64,000 bases of DNA from Monosporascus cannonballus (taxonomy: Eukaryota > Ascomycota > Sordariomycetes > Xylariales), in NCBI GenBank assembly GCA_004154925.1, contig QJNS01000142.1, positions 140,607-204,606 of the forward strand. The letters are read 5' to 3'. This document shows positions 47,977 to 59,651 of the stretch, piece after piece (within the stretch, counting starts at the first letter, position 1; every line of letters begins with the position of its first letter). The notes under the pieces were generated by a model. It was not told where the DNA came from, made no database searches, and was given only the letters and a program-made list of their open reading frames with translations. The position numbers and the translations under genes are program-made.

Positions 47977-49829
47977 GTATGGGCGTAATGAAACAGTTGG
48001 TACTTAATCGCAGGCTATCCCACATAAACTAGCCTGAGGTCATAAATAGAGTTGAGCTCGTTTCAAGGGAGGGAGCTTCACGACGTCGCATGACTCCTTT
48101 ATTAGGCACCAACATGTGTGGATACGTAGCTGCCGTAACATTTCACCAGATCCCGCCGTCACATGAACTTTCATCGCTAGTGGAATTGAGAGAATGTCCG
48201 TTCCAGTGTTAAAAGTACGGTAGTGATTCTGGTGCCCCTCGAAATGTCGTCATTAGCCTGAGCTTGGTTCGGATAAGCTCCTGCAGAGCTACTGTACCTA
48301 CTGGGTAAGCTCTATGCAGGGACCGCCCCACATGTAATATTGTCGCCGGAAGAGCTCCACCCTGCCGCCCGCTAACACCTGCTACGGCCTTAGCAACTGC
48401 TAGCCTCTTTTCCGTGAGATACTTACTACCAGCAGCTGACTGTCGAGAAAAGGGGGGGTCTTCAGTTGAGTGAGCGAGCCTTCGCAGTGGTAACCGGCGT
48501 AGGGGCTCCGTAAAACGCCACATATTTCACGGTAAAATGGTCGCATTCTGTTAGTAAAGGGGGCAGGGTCTAACATCTATTGCGCACTCTCTAGATTTAA
48601 TAATACGTACAACACTCCAAGTGACCCGAGTAGTGGCGGCTTCTTTTTGAAGGCGAAGTCATGAAAACCTAGGGGGCTCTGAATAAGACCTTACCTCCTG
48701 TCCTCACCTTTGTACTTCGTATTCCCACCTTACGTACGGCGGGTTCCGGCACAGCATTTGAGACCCCGTCTTTTCAGCTAAGACTAGGAACTTCTCTTTC
48801 CGGATGGCTATCCGGAAGTGAGAACTCGGACTGGACCTTGGCTTATCTGGATAATATACGTAAAGCGTCAAAATCCTAAGGGTCATCGTAATGCAGACTG
48901 CACTACCAGGCCTACCTTTGTACCTCTCGTTAGCCCAACGAGAGACGTGTTCAAATGTTGTCCTCTTACACTAGGTAGATAACAATAGTACGGTGCTCCT
49001 GCACATAATCCTCGGTGGTTGCCGTCGACCGTATGTTGTCGTCGTGGATGGTGCAAGCACTATGAGAGGCCTCTTCCGTGGCATATGTACTGGAAGTTGG
49101 CGACGTCCCCGCAGTCAAAAGGTAACTGTCAACAGCATGCCTTAACTATTTCAACACCCGCCAAACTGTAGGCTCCGGCACTGGCCGATGCTTCCCCAGC
49201 GCCCCGCCTGACGGCTTCCAAGCTCCTGTGTATCTCTGGTGCGAAACGAGGAGCAGCGCCGTGCTGTAGTCCGGACAGGTCGGCAGGGGCCCGGATGGCC
49301 ACAGGCTGGATACCCTCACATCGCACGCTTCGGAGATATGAAAAGTATTACAACAGGTTCACCATGATCGTTACGAGATCGATAACTGTGCCAGCCTTCC
49401 TACCTAGTATTGATAGGTAAAGAAGGATCTGTCTCGCAAGCCGTATAAACCGAAGTCGTCAAAATCACCCAACTGGACAAAGTCGGAGGGAAGGACGACG
49501 AGAGTCCCCCATTTGCGCTGTACGATACATTCACACCGTCCAGAGGGAGGCGTAGGTGAGGGCGGGTTGCGCCAGGAGATCTCGAGGTTGTTTGCAGTCA
49601 GGGCCCTTCAGCAGTACTTAGCGAGGTACATACTTTGGTAGTACTGCTCTATCGATAACGGTAAGGAAAACGTCCCAATTGACCCCGACGGCTCCACACC
49701 GTACCTCGCAATGACAGTATCTTCGAATTATCAACTCTATTGTGATCTCCCTCGTAATCCGATTGATCCACACGAAGGCCTCACACAAAAATCAAACATA
49801 GCAAGACTTAAGGATCCCAGTCGACCAAG
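47977..49829. other. Intergenic between divergent genes, 1.85 kb
   Basis: The ceramidase gene (-) and the SPF27 gene (+) are transcribed away from each other, so both promoters lie here. Short frames at 48,209-48,523 and 49,129-49,326 on the - strand have no recognisable motif and no splice support. No repeat or RNA gene was seen. Confidence 0.55.
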
Positions 49830-50581
49830 ATGTCATTCCGCACAGCGGTCCACGAATCCCTACCATGTAAGCCTACCTAGCCAGCCTCCTCTATCCCCCC
49901 AACCCCGGCTCCGGCACTCTCCCGCCCGCGCGACAATGCCCAGACCAACGGCTAACCAAACCGCCAGACATCGACCCAGAACCGACGCCCGCAGAGCGCA
50001 GCGCAGCCGAGGCGCTCATCGCAGCGGAGCTCTCCTCCTCGCCTTCCACGGACCAACGGCCGCCGGCGGCCGGCCTCCCAGCACTCCGCGAACCCGTCTT
50101 CAGCCCCCTGATAGCCCAAGAGCTAGAACGAGTCGCCTCGCAACAGAAGCTAGAGGCAATCGACAAGTCGCGCTACGAGGCGCCCGACCCCTCCACCGTC
50201 TCCTCCCTCTCGTCCCCCGACGAGCTCCGGGAGACCCTCTCGCGCGCGTACGCCACGTCGACGTACCTGCGGGGGCGGGAGGCGCACCTGCAGTTGCTGG
50301 AAGCGCACGGGCGCAACGCGTGGCTCGTGGGCAACTGGTCCGGGCCGGAGGCCGAGACGGCGGCGCTGGAGCGCGAGCTGGCCGCCGCGCGCCGCGAGAT
50401 CGACCGCGTCAACGTGAGGCGTCGGCAGGCGCAGGACGAGGCTGCGGGCGAGCTGCGCGGGCTCGAGGACGCGTGGCGCCGCGGCGTGGGGCGCGTGCTC
50501 GAGGCCGAGGCCGCGGCGGAGGCGCTGCGGCGGCAGGTCCTCGAAAGACGGATGGAAGGCGGCGAAGGCGTCGCTGCGTGA
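49830..50581 (+). CDS. cwf7: Pre-mRNA splicing factor SPF27 (BCAS2/Cwf7 family), two exons
   Basis: SPF27 is a subunit of the Prp19/NineTeen complex that activates the spliceosome in the nucleus. Exon 1 is 49,830-49,866 and exon 2 is 49,968-50,581, with a 101-nt intron (GTAAGC...CCAG), giving 216 residues. The splice joins ESLPY to IDPEPTPAER, matching the family's N-terminal D/E-SLPYID motif. Residues about 65-120 include REPVFSPLIAQELERVA and the YEAP segment. From about residue 130 the protein is a continuous coiled coil rich in Arg, Glu and Ala, ending at a TGA. The long frame that starts at 49,711 is an artefact in other phase. The gene is convergent with the PKA regulatory subunit gene, 425 bp apart. 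Confidence 0.87.
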
Positions 50582-51006
50582 AGCTCTGCTGGCTCGTTTG
50601 CTTGGAAGGGGCGAACTTATGTGTATGATAATGGGTGGGTTTGATCCGGACATGATATTTGCCCTTGGAATACCGCTCCGAAAAGGGGCCAGCCTGTGGA
50701 GAATAATAGGGCTCACAGGATTACATTTACGATACCATCTTATTATAGCGAACGTTGTGCGTAAAAGCAGTACGACAAGTTTAAAGGGGAGAATAGAAGC
50801 AGGACCTGCTTGCGATATTACTCGTAACAGCGGTATCTTCAATAATAATAACACATGCCTATCTGATACAACAAGCGACGGTAATGCCGGTAACGCCGTC
50901 TCGAGTCCCAAGTCAGATGCCATTCCTCTCACAGTTCTAGAGCCTCCGTTCTCTACCAATCCAGTCCCGATTAGGCGTTTTGGGGGGTTGAGGGGCCAAA
51001 TAAAAA
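50582..51006. other. Intergenic, convergent 3' ends
   Basis: This 425-bp spacer lies between the 3' ends of the SPF27 gene and the PKA regulatory subunit gene. It holds both 3' untranslated regions. I see nothing else. Confidence 0.6.
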
Positions 51007-52484
51007 TCAGATAGAAAGAGGGTCGATATCCTCGACACCTGATGCTACCCCTACGTATTGCGTTCTCCTCATAATACCCTCGACGGGCCCCAGGAGCCTT
51101 GCGAACGCTCTCTTTCCCATCGTGGCAACCTTCACCTCGGTTGTGCTAACGACGCTTGCTGCTCGCGGCGCATCGTTCAATAAGGCGAGCTCGCCGAAGA
51201 AGTCGCCCTTCTTGTAATGCTTCACCGGCTCGGGTTCTCCCTCTTTATACGCGACCGCCTCGCCCGACTCGAGGAGGAAGAAAGCCTCGCCAATGTCACC
51301 CTCTTTGATGATGGTGTGTCCCGGTGGGAACTTCTGAGTCTCGAGCGCATCGGCGATCTTGGATCGTTCATAGGGTGTAAGAGACGACAAGAGCGGTACC
51401 TCCTCCAGAAAGCTTTCGTATAGTCGCCTTCGTGCAAAAGTTGACTCCATGAGGATTCTGCGGAATGTGACTCGGTCGAGGGCCCAGAGTGTGCAGTTGG
51501 GCTCAGCCGATACGACGGTAGCAGCTCGAGGCGCGTTGTACATCAGGGCAAGTTCACCAAAAGACCCCCCAGCCTGGATGCTACTAACTTTGTTGCCCAT
51601 TCCGTCCTGGCCGGGTTGGAGTGCGCCACTGTCGTGGACATAGATATCGAAGGAGCCTTTCTCTATCACGTAGAAATAATCGCCTGCATCACCCTGTATA
51701 ATGACCTAATCTCACGTTAGTGACATGTAAGTTTCCAACGTGGCTATTTGCTCCGTGCTCCGGGGGTCACAGCCGTGGGGACATTGCGTACCTTGATACC
51801 TTTGGCAGGGATGGGTTTCTCTTGTAAAGCACCCAGAATCTGTGCGCCCTGCTCGTCATCTAGATGGCTGAACAGGAAATTCCCTTCAATAGCCTTCTTG
51901 AGTCGCTCTATCTGCTCTGGGGTTTTGGGGTACGATGGCGGGGTCCAGTTATCGTTGGCGTCAGCTACGGGCTTCAGCGACTCGGCCGAAACCGAGGTAC
52001 GACGGCCGAAGTTGTACTGAGCAGGGTACGTGTCCGGGTTCGGAGGGGTCCTGACACCGGAGGGCAGGCTCAGGGTGTCCGAGTCCCAAGGCGCATCTCC
52101 ACCAAACGGACCGCGGAAAAGTGCACTAGGTGGCCCGCTAACCGCGTTGAAGTTCGGGGTTGTGGGAGAAGTAATAGTGTCGTTCTCGTCTTCCTCGATG
52201 TCATTGAGCAAATCTCCGGACGGGCCACTGCCGGTGTCGATTCTGACCGCCGGACTAAAGGGGTTTGAATTTGCCGCAAAGGGGCTCGTGAACGTAGGGC
52301 CCGACATGGTAACAATGATGGACTTATGCGAGGAGTTCCTGTTTGACAGGTGTTGCGCCCGTTGGTCGGCTAGGCGGCTTTGGAAGTAATCGGCGCAAAA
52401 TTGTAGGATATCAGGTGGGTTCAAGTGGCGAATTTGACTCCCAAGGGCTTCTATTTCTCGTTGGTAAGCGTCTAGCCGAGACAT
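51007..52484 (-). CDS. pkaR: cAMP-dependent protein kinase regulatory subunit, two exons
   Basis: It binds and inhibits the PKA catalytic subunit until cAMP is present. Exon 1 is 52,484-51,792 and exon 2 is 51,705-51,007, with an 86-nt intron (GTACGC...TTAG), giving 463 residues. Residues 1-45 form the dimerisation/docking domain (NPPDILQFCADYF). Residues 161-164, RRTS, form the inhibitor site, which is of the phosphorylatable RII type. Two cyclic-nucleotide domains follow, with phosphate-binding cassettes FGELALMYNAPRAATV (280-295) and FGELALLNDAPRAASV (401-416), each with the Glu and Arg needed to hold cAMP. The splice joins KGIK to VIIQGDAGDYFYV, a conserved stretch. The 2.3 kb upstream is free of genes, which fits a long 5' regulatory region. 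Confidence 0.96.
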
Positions 52485-54780
52485 ACTGCATAAGAGAGGT
52501 GATGGTCGTTTTAGGATGCCAATGTTGCCTTGAAGAAGAGGACATGGGTGAGGAATAAGTCCACCAAGACAAGATGCTCGGGGACAGAGGGAAACGGCCG
52601 GGAAGGGTTATATATACCTGAGGCTATGACCAACTATGGAGCAATGCGCAATCTGTAACCCCGACGGCTGCTGCCAACCTGGGCTGATGGCTGACTTCGT
52701 GTAAGAGTCTATAGGCCTAACAATGGTGCTAAGTGACCAGGATGCCGTTAGCCGATTAATGGTGTACTGGCAAATTTAAAAGGGTGTTGGGAGGACAGGG
52801 CCCTATAAGTGTTTGGTAGCGTAAGAAAGGTGGCAGAGGACGAGGCTGGGCTAAAGACAAAAGACAAAATAAGACAATGGTGTAGAGAGAAATGCAGGTT
52901 CACCAAGTCACACAAAGAATACTGTTAGTAGGTAAGGGGGACGGTGTCTGTGTGCAGGATGCAAATATGTCTCGTCTCATTCAGTACCTAGATAAGAAAC
53001 AAGACTCATAGAACATCTGCGTTAAAGACATAGTTCAGATAAAAGGGTGTTTCGTTATGCAGGGGAAGAATAGTAGCATGAAAGTGATAGAGGTAGGTAG
53101 ACAGGTGAGCCGGGCAAATCTGGGGAACGGTATTCGAGGAAAGCGGCAGATGATGCGTAGAGGAAGATAAGGTGGGTGTCACTTACTCCGCAATTCAAGC
53201 AAGGTTACGGACTGCTTGACTGGTCGGCGAAGTATGATGCTAGATAATAGATAGTTTCCAGAGTGGAGTCCCGGGGGCGAGAAACGAAATACGCAGCGAT
53301 CAAAAAAGGGAATAATAAAATTATGTAGGGGAAAGGACTGGCGGGTTGTGAATTGCCTAGTATAGAGAGAGCTAGGTGTTACCTGCAGTAATGAGGCTTC
53401 ACCGGGGGGTCCAATTTCTTCTGCTGCTGCAGGTTGACGAGCCCACTCCGGAACGGCTTTTAGGTTTTAATGATAGAGGGGAAAGCACAGGCCAGGGAGG
53501 GGGAGTGCCGAGATTAGATAAAGTTACCCAGGTCGCAAGGTCTCCCAGGATCTTGCTTGTCGGGTTGAAGGGCCATTGGACAAGCAGAGCCCTTAGCTCG
53601 AGTTAGTATTAGTTTTGTGGTGCAAGTAATGAGGTAGATATGTTGCTTCTGCTGTAAGGTTCTTACTGGCAAAGGTGGCATGCATCCAGAACCCTTTCCT
53701 CCCGTGCCTATCAAGAATTTCGATGCTGTAATTGAAAGAAACAATGAATTGTAAAAAACCTAACTCGCTGCCTAATCCCCCATGCTCCCCGTGCCCGGCT
53801 ATGCTCTCGTGTTCCCTTTCCTAATAAAAGGGTGGTGGCAAATGTGACGATTATTGGCAGGGTATGGTATGTAAGCACGAACCTTGTTTATTGATTCTGG
53901 GAAGGGGATTCCGTGATTAATGTCAATTCAAACCCACCTCATAGCTACGGGTGTGCCCTTCAAAGAGTGGGGCCTTGCCTCGGGGAGTGGGGAATGTCCC
54001 TCCGCCCAAATTGCTTCTAGAAAAAGGAGCACGGGCCGCAAGGCAAGTCATCTACCGAATCACCGCCTGTGCCATCTGACAGGCAACCATGTCATCGCCA
54101 CGTGGTATAAGGGAACATGCCTTGACTTAATTTAAAAAATGTGATGAGATGCATTTTTACGTGGTGCTTTTGCCATTCTCCCCATCCAGAAGGTGCAAGA
54201 GCGCTTCCAGGACCACCATCCTGAGGCCGATGACATTCCGTTGCAGGAGCTATCTGCCCATTCTTGAGGGGGAGTGGGGCCCAAAGGAGCTTCCGAGTGG
54301 TCCATTCCTTCCAGGGCTTGCTGCACAAAGGATGGTTTCGGGTTTAATCTGCGTCTTCTTTGCTTCTTCTAGAAAGAATTAATGGCCTAAGCGTCTTAAT
54401 TAATTGAGCCACCTATTACGTAATGCATATTCACCAGAGTTACACCCGATCTGTTCTAACATGTACGAGCTTTCAACACGGATCAGCCGTCTTTTCAGAT
54501 ACCTTGCTTGATATATGGCCCCAGAGTCTGGATAAGCTATAAACGTAGTCGCTAAATATTTGCTTCAAAACGGTAAATGAGTATGTAGTGTTGGGCGGCC
54601 CAAACTTACAGAGGCCAAAATAGGCCCATGCCGCGGATCCATGAAGGATCAATGGGCAATTAGAGCTTAGCTCGTTCGATCGTGGAATTTCGTGCATTCG
54701 GGTCATTTCCCTCGGTCGTTGAGCGCTGCTAAATCGTAAACAAGGTGCTACGGAGCTAGCTACCAGATGAGGGAAGGGGA
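52485..54780. other. Long upstream region of pkaR, no supported gene
   Basis: This 2.3-kb stretch lies between the pkaR start codon and the 3' end of the FAD dehydrogenase gene. Frames are short. A 77-codon ORF at 54,149-54,382 (+) starts with ATG but has no motif, and a different frame there also reads protein-like for about 25 codons before a TGA. This could be a decayed gene piece or chance. A leader exon of pkaR may be hidden here. Confidence 0.5.
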
Positions 54781-56496
54781 TCAAACCTTGCCCAAGACCT
54801 CCTCCGCCATGGCGATCCCGGCCGCCCTGCCCGAGAAGATGCAGCCGCCGAGGAACGTGCCCTCGAGCGAGCTGTAGCCGTGGACGCCGCCGCCGCCGAA
54901 GCCGGCGGCCTCGCCGGCAGCGTAGAGGCCCGGGAAGGGCTCGCCGCCGGGCCTCATGACGTTGCTGCTGAGGTTCGTCTCGATGCCGCCGAGGGTCTTG
55001 CGCGTGAGCAGGTTCATGCGCACGGCGACCAGCGGGCCGTGCTTCGCGACGTCGAGGAGTCGGTGCGGCGGCGCCACACGGCTCAACTTGTCGGGCCAGT
55101 AGCTGCGCGCGTTGTGGATCAGCATCGCCTGCGCGTCCTTCGAAAAGGCGTTGGCGAACTGGCCGTCGCGCGCCTCGACCACCTCCCTGATCTGCTCGTA
55201 ATCGAGCGCGGGCCCGCCGGACTCCTTCGCCAGCTCGTTCATGCCGGCCACGAGGTCCTCGAGGTTGTCCCGTATTACGAAGTCCTCGCCATGTTTCTGG
55301 AAGTTCTGCACGGGTACCGTCCCGTTCTTGCCGAGCACGCGGGTGGTGAGGAGCTGCCATATGCTCTTGTTGGTGATATCCGGGTTCTGCTCGGAGCCAG
55401 ACAGTGCGAACTCCCGCGCGATGATAGATTTCGTAAGAATGAACCACGTGTAGTCGTATCCGGTGCTGCAAATGTACTTAAGTGTTGCTAAGGTATCGGT
55501 TCCTGGAAAGAGGAAGGGCGGCAGACGTTTACCCGTCGCATCTAGCCAGAGAGAAGACGGCGCCGGTAAGACGCGGATGCCGTGTCCTGGCCAGATGGGG
55601 TTCCAGTTCGCAAGCCCTTCGGTATAATGCCACATGCGATCGCGATTCACGACGTTGGCACCTGCTTTCTCAGCGATACCAATCATACGGCCGTCGACAT
55701 GAGCCGGGACACCGACGACAAACTTCTGGGGTACACGGGGACCTAGACGGTCGACCGGCCAGGCAGCCTTCACCGCTTCGACATTACCACCGATGCCGCC
55801 AGAAGAGACAAGCACCGCCGAGCCGCGGATCTCGAAATCGTCGACAGTGTTTCTCGAAGATTTCACACCCCTTTCCGAGTCGTCGTCCTCGAGCACCTTT
55901 CCCCGCACTCCGATCGCCCTGCCGGTGGCATCGTCGACGATCAAGTCATCCACCCGATGCCGGAACCTAAACTCCACGAGGCCTTTCTTCTCAGCCTCCC
56001 TAACGGGCTCCGCGAAGACGCGCACGACCTCGGGGCCGGTGCCCCAGGTGAGGTGGAAGCGGGGGACGGAGTTGCCGTGGCCGTCGGCCCTGCCGTCGCC
56101 GCGCTCGGCCCAGCCGACGTTGGCCATGAAGCGGATGCCGCGGTCTTTGACGTAGCGCTCCATGCCATCGGCGGCGAAGTCGACGAAGGCGTCGGCCCAG
56201 CGGCGCGGCCAGGTGTCCTCGCCGCCGAGGCGGTCGAAGCGCGCCGACGCGAGCCAGTCGCGCCGCGCGAGCTCCCGCGAGTCCCGGATCCCGCACCGCC
56301 GCTGCTCCGCCGAGTCCACGCAGAAGATGCCTCCCAGCGACCAGAACGCCTGCCCGCCCAGGTTCTTGCCGTTCTCTTGCTCCACGATCACCGCCCGCAC
56401 CCCGCGCCGCGTCAGCTCGAACGCGGCCACGAGGCCCGCGAGCCCGCCGCCGACGATGATGACCGGGTCGTGCGTGGTGGCCTTATCAGTGGACAT
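54781..56496 (-). CDS. FAD-dependent dehydrogenase (KstD/fumarate reductase superfamily)
   Basis: This is a single-exon gene. The first ATG is at 56,496, giving 571 residues; a longer frame to 56,529 opens with GTG and is not needed. Residues 11-21 (PVIIVGGGLAG) form the Rossmann dinucleotide-binding GxGxxG site, followed by VIVEQEN, whose Glu would bind the FAD ribose. The C-terminus has GLYAAGEAAGFGGGGVHGYSSLEGTFLGG, with its first 20 residues matching the second FAD-contacting segment of this superfamily. Full-length similarity is to the class of FAD-binding dehydrogenases related to 3-ketosteroid-1-dehydrogenase and flavocytochrome fumarate reductase. The substrate is not evident. No signal peptide is present, so it is likely cytosolic. 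Confidence 0.85.
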   Translation of the reverse strand: MSTDKATTHDPVIIVGGGLAGLVAAFELTRRGVRAVIVEQENGKNLGGQAFWSLGGIFCVDSAEQRRCGIRDSRELARRDWLASARFDRLGGEDTWPRRWADAFVDFAADGMERYVKDRGIRFMANVGWAERGDGRADGHGNSVPRFHLTWGTGPEVVRVFAEPVREAEKKGLVEFRFRHRVDDLIVDDATGRAIGVRGKVLEDDDSERGVKSSRNTVDDFEIRGSAVLVSSGGIGGNVEAVKAAWPVDRLGPRVPQKFVVGVPAHVDGRMIGIAEKAGANVVNRDRMWHYTEGLANWNPIWPGHGIRVLPAPSSLWLDATGKRLPPFLFPGTDTLATLKYICSTGYDYTWFILTKSIIAREFALSGSEQNPDITNKSIWQLLTTRVLGKNGTVPVQNFQKHGEDFVIRDNLEDLVAGMNELAKESGGPALDYEQIREVVEARDGQFANAFSKDAQAMLIHNARSYWPDKLSRVAPPHRLLDVAKHGPLVAVRMNLLTRKTLGGIETNLSSNVMRPGGEPFPGLYAAGEAAGFGGGGVHGYSSLEGTFLGGCIFSGRAAGIAMAEEVLGKV

Positions 56497-57518
56497 GGCG
56501 CTGGCTGTTTTTGAGTGGCAAATTGGCACAGAACGGCCTAAGTCGGTTTCTGTGTTATAAGCCCCAACTAGGACGTTGTTTACTTAAATAGAGTAGTGGA
56601 ACCCTGAAAGCGGGATGGCTGGAGTTGTAGTGGGGGGCTGGGAGTATCCCATGTATATATACATGGGTACTGGGTACGTAATGTCTTGGATTCGCTATTG
56701 AGAGGTTCTCAGCATTGCTACTGTAAAGACAACATTGAACGCCGTTCGGTTGTGAAGGTCCCCGTCTAAGTCGGTAAGGAGGGTTACGCAAGAAACAAGG
56801 AGCTGAGTCGGGGTTAGCCGAGAATCTGGGGAAGGTTACCCCGAAACGCAGGGAGGAGAGCTTAGCTCTACTATACCTCGGCTCAATACCCCTCTTCGGC
56901 TTATTCAGCTCAGGCTTGTGATGGGACGTCGTTGATGTCCAGCCCCAAGTAATACCCGAGAATTACGGCATTGTATAACTAATTTTGCCTTTGAGCCTTT
57001 CAATTTCATATATGGTGTCTTCTCTCGAGAAGTCGGTGACCCATCTGAATATTTATATATACGTTAAACCCGCGGACCCCGAATAAGAGAATGACAGTCA
57101 CGAATTCTTCTTTACACACTAGCAGCCACAGTGCCTTGGCTCAGCTTTAGTTATATAGTACTAACGTTAGCTGCTGTGTACAATGTAATAAATCGCCGAG
57201 GGCTGTCTGCCTCAAGAACGCAACCCTAAGGATACATGTCCCGTCGGATGCCTCTGAATTGTGACTCGATTTGTGCCAGCTATGTTTTCTTTAGTGAGCG
57301 CCGTGAAGAATACATTAGAAGCGCCCAAGATATTCGGCATAGAGGCTGGCTGGAAATGGGGAATAGTCAATGATTCTTTTTCCTGAGCGAGAGGCATCCA
57401 TGCCAACGCCATGAGGACTAATCGTTGGAGGCGAATATCAAATACTCTCAGCGTACGAGAGCGATTCGACTCAACGCATAAGCAGGAAACTCCAGCGAAG
57501 CCGTTTTCTGCGGATAAT
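56497..57518. other. Intergenic, 1.0 kb
   Basis: This region lies between the start of the FAD dehydrogenase gene and the 3' end of the cytidylyltransferase gene, both on the - strand. A minor ORF at 57,212-57,412 (-) shows no motif. No RNA gene or repeat was identified. Confidence 0.55.
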
Positions 57519-58988
57519 CTAATTGAAAGAAATCCTCGCCTCCCGAGCGCGCTGTTCTCCTTCTAGCTGCTCTCTTTGCTTGTGCGCAGCTTCGATATCG
57601 GCCTTCATTCCCTTCTTCTGCTGCCGGGCCTCGTACATGTCGCGACTCCTCATGATGCGCTGCACGATGGTACCAGCGTTGACGTCCGCGTAGTGGTGAC
57701 GCGCGATCTCCTGGAAGATTCCCATCTCCCTAGGCGCTGTGTACGGATCTGACTCGAGCGGGATGAAAGATGTCGGCCCGTGATATACGGCATCGGGAGT
57801 TCCCCAAGGCAAGGAGGTAAGGTAGGGTTTAGTCGGTACGAAGGGTGCACCGAACACTACCGCGTTGATATACTATAGGAAGGATTAGTAAAGACCACTC
57901 GCTCATCAATCTGAGGTTGTGACCTACGCGGCACTGCAGGACGCAGAGTCCCCGCTCATAGATATTCATGATCGGATAGTTGACACCTTTCCAACGGTTT
58001 ATCACCTGGTCGTCGTGTACGCCAGCCATCACGAACACTGGCCCGTAGTCGTTACCTTTGCCATGACGCTCGTCGACATTTTGCTGGTCATACCATCCTT
58101 CTTGTCTCGCCAGTTTCTCCTCAGCTTCAACCACCAACCGAAGGAACTCGATATGCCCGCTTGAGAACAGGTCGAACCCTCCATCGACATAGACAACGCG
58201 CTGGCCAGGCTTGGGCCCGGAGTCTTTCAAGAGAGGGCGGAAAGATCCGGCTTGCCCCTTCCAATCGTTGGCCTCGACGCCTTCTCCGGGGGCGGACCAG
58301 AACCACACCTCAGCACCCGGTTTCTTCCCAGTCTCATCCGTTGCATATTGGCGTATGCGGTCTGTCATTGCTTCACCCCCGGCCTTCTTCTCAGCCTCGG
58401 TGCCCTCGCCCTCTTCACCGGTAAGCGCTTTCTCCAGCGACTTGATGAAGTGGGTCCTGGTGCACAGCAACATGCGCCCGACGATGTCCGTCGTGGAGAT
58501 GCTCGGCGTGCGCTTGACGACCTTGAAGCGCCCGGCCGCCTTCACAAACCGGTAGCAGTCCTCGCCGCTGCTATCCGAGGTGATGTCGTCACCGTGCACG
58601 ACATACTTGCAGCCAAAGTGGCTTATGAAGGACAGCTGCGTGACGTAGGGCGCATAGGGGATAGACTTGGTGACCCAACGGCACGCATCCACGGCAGCGA
58701 TACTTTATCCAGGGGGTGGGAATCAGCAGGTTGCCCTTCAAAACGGGGAGTACCTCGGAAGAGCTGTCCGTACCGTTCCTGCAGGCTCATGACGGTCGGG
58801 CCCTTGTTCTCCAGGATGGCCTCGTCAGAGTGTATCCCTACGTATAGCTCGTTGCCCAGCTGACGGGCCTGCAGCATGGCGCCCGCGTGGCCGTGGTGGA
58901 AGAAGTCCCAACAGCCGTCGACCCAGATGCGATCGTCCAGGATCTCTGGGGCTGGAGGTCCGGAAAGGACCTCTTCTTCGGACGACAT
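57519..58988 (-). CDS. ECT1: Ethanolamine-phosphate cytidylyltransferase, three exons
   Basis: It makes CDP-ethanolamine from CTP and phosphoethanolamine in the Kennedy pathway. Exons are 58,988-58,774, 58,702-57,928 and 57,872-57,519, with introns of 71 and 55 nt, giving 447 residues. Two nucleotidyltransferase repeats are present. The first has HHGH at residues 31-34 and RTPSISTT at 136-143. The second begins near residue 241 (VVYVDGGFDLF) and reads SSGH at 252-255, so the first His of HxGH is replaced. Splicing joins QER to IAAVDACRWV and LQCR to YINAVVFGAPF, both conserved. The last exon ends in a charged tail (ARQQKKGMKADIEAAHKQRE). It is divergent from the dioxygenase gene, with a shared 663-bp upstream region. 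Confidence 0.93.
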
Positions 58989-59651
58989 AATTAGTAATTA
59001 TAGTACATAGAAACTCGATCTCTTTATTGGTCCTATAGAATCAAAGAGAGAATGTGATGCTGCAGAAACCGTCTCGACTCTCTAAGTCGCTTTGTCAGCG
59101 TAATGTCAGTGTCAAGTCGGATACTCCATACTACGTACCCCAAACATATCGCAGGTAAACTGTCCCATACAGTGCCTGTAAAATATTTGACACGTTATTC
59201 TGCGTCGAACTCCCCCTTAAGCGAAGGCCCACAACAGGGCCTTACAGTGTCTTTTACCCCTCACCTGCTTCATTGTTGTATACAACGTGCCGCTGAACCA
59301 ACTGAGAGCAACAATTCAAGAGGATAGGAGCAAGGTTTCTCCTATAACGAATGAAGCCGTGAGACTCTGAGAGAAACCATGTGCGGACTTCAAAGGATTC
59401 CTTCAAGAAGCTGTCTAATGTAAACCTATGCCCGGATAATGCACGATCGAGCTCTGTAAGTGAGAATGGCGGGTTGAGGTGATAGCTCCGACTAACGTTT
59501 AAGAGTTTACCCCGCCACTATTTCTCAACCCCTCTAATAAGGTCACTCATGTGATTTCCGTCTACTATTATGATATACCGAAAGGCGAAAGAGTACATAT
59601 GATCTAAATACACGGAATAAAATAATTTCTGAAACAGAGACGGCACCTAGA
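58989..59651. other. Shared divergent promoter region
   Basis: This 663-bp region lies between the start codons of ECT1 (-) and the phytanoyl-CoA dioxygenase-family gene (+). It must carry both promoters. I found no other gene; the ORF at 59,103-59,327 has no motif. Confidence 0.6.

Noticed and set aside
48209..49326. Small - strand ORFs between the ceramidase and SPF27 genes
   Set aside because: No ATG-supported conserved motif, splice structure or composition signal distinguishes them from chance.
49711..50959. Long overlapping frames around the SPF27 gene (305 codons +, 269 codons -)
   Set aside because: They are out of phase with the spliced SPF27 frame, Arg- and Pro-rich, and lack motifs.
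56497..56529. Eleven extra N-terminal residues on the FAD dehydrogenase
   Set aside because: The longer frame starts with GTG. The first ATG at 56,496 places the FAD-binding strand at the usual distance from the N-terminus.
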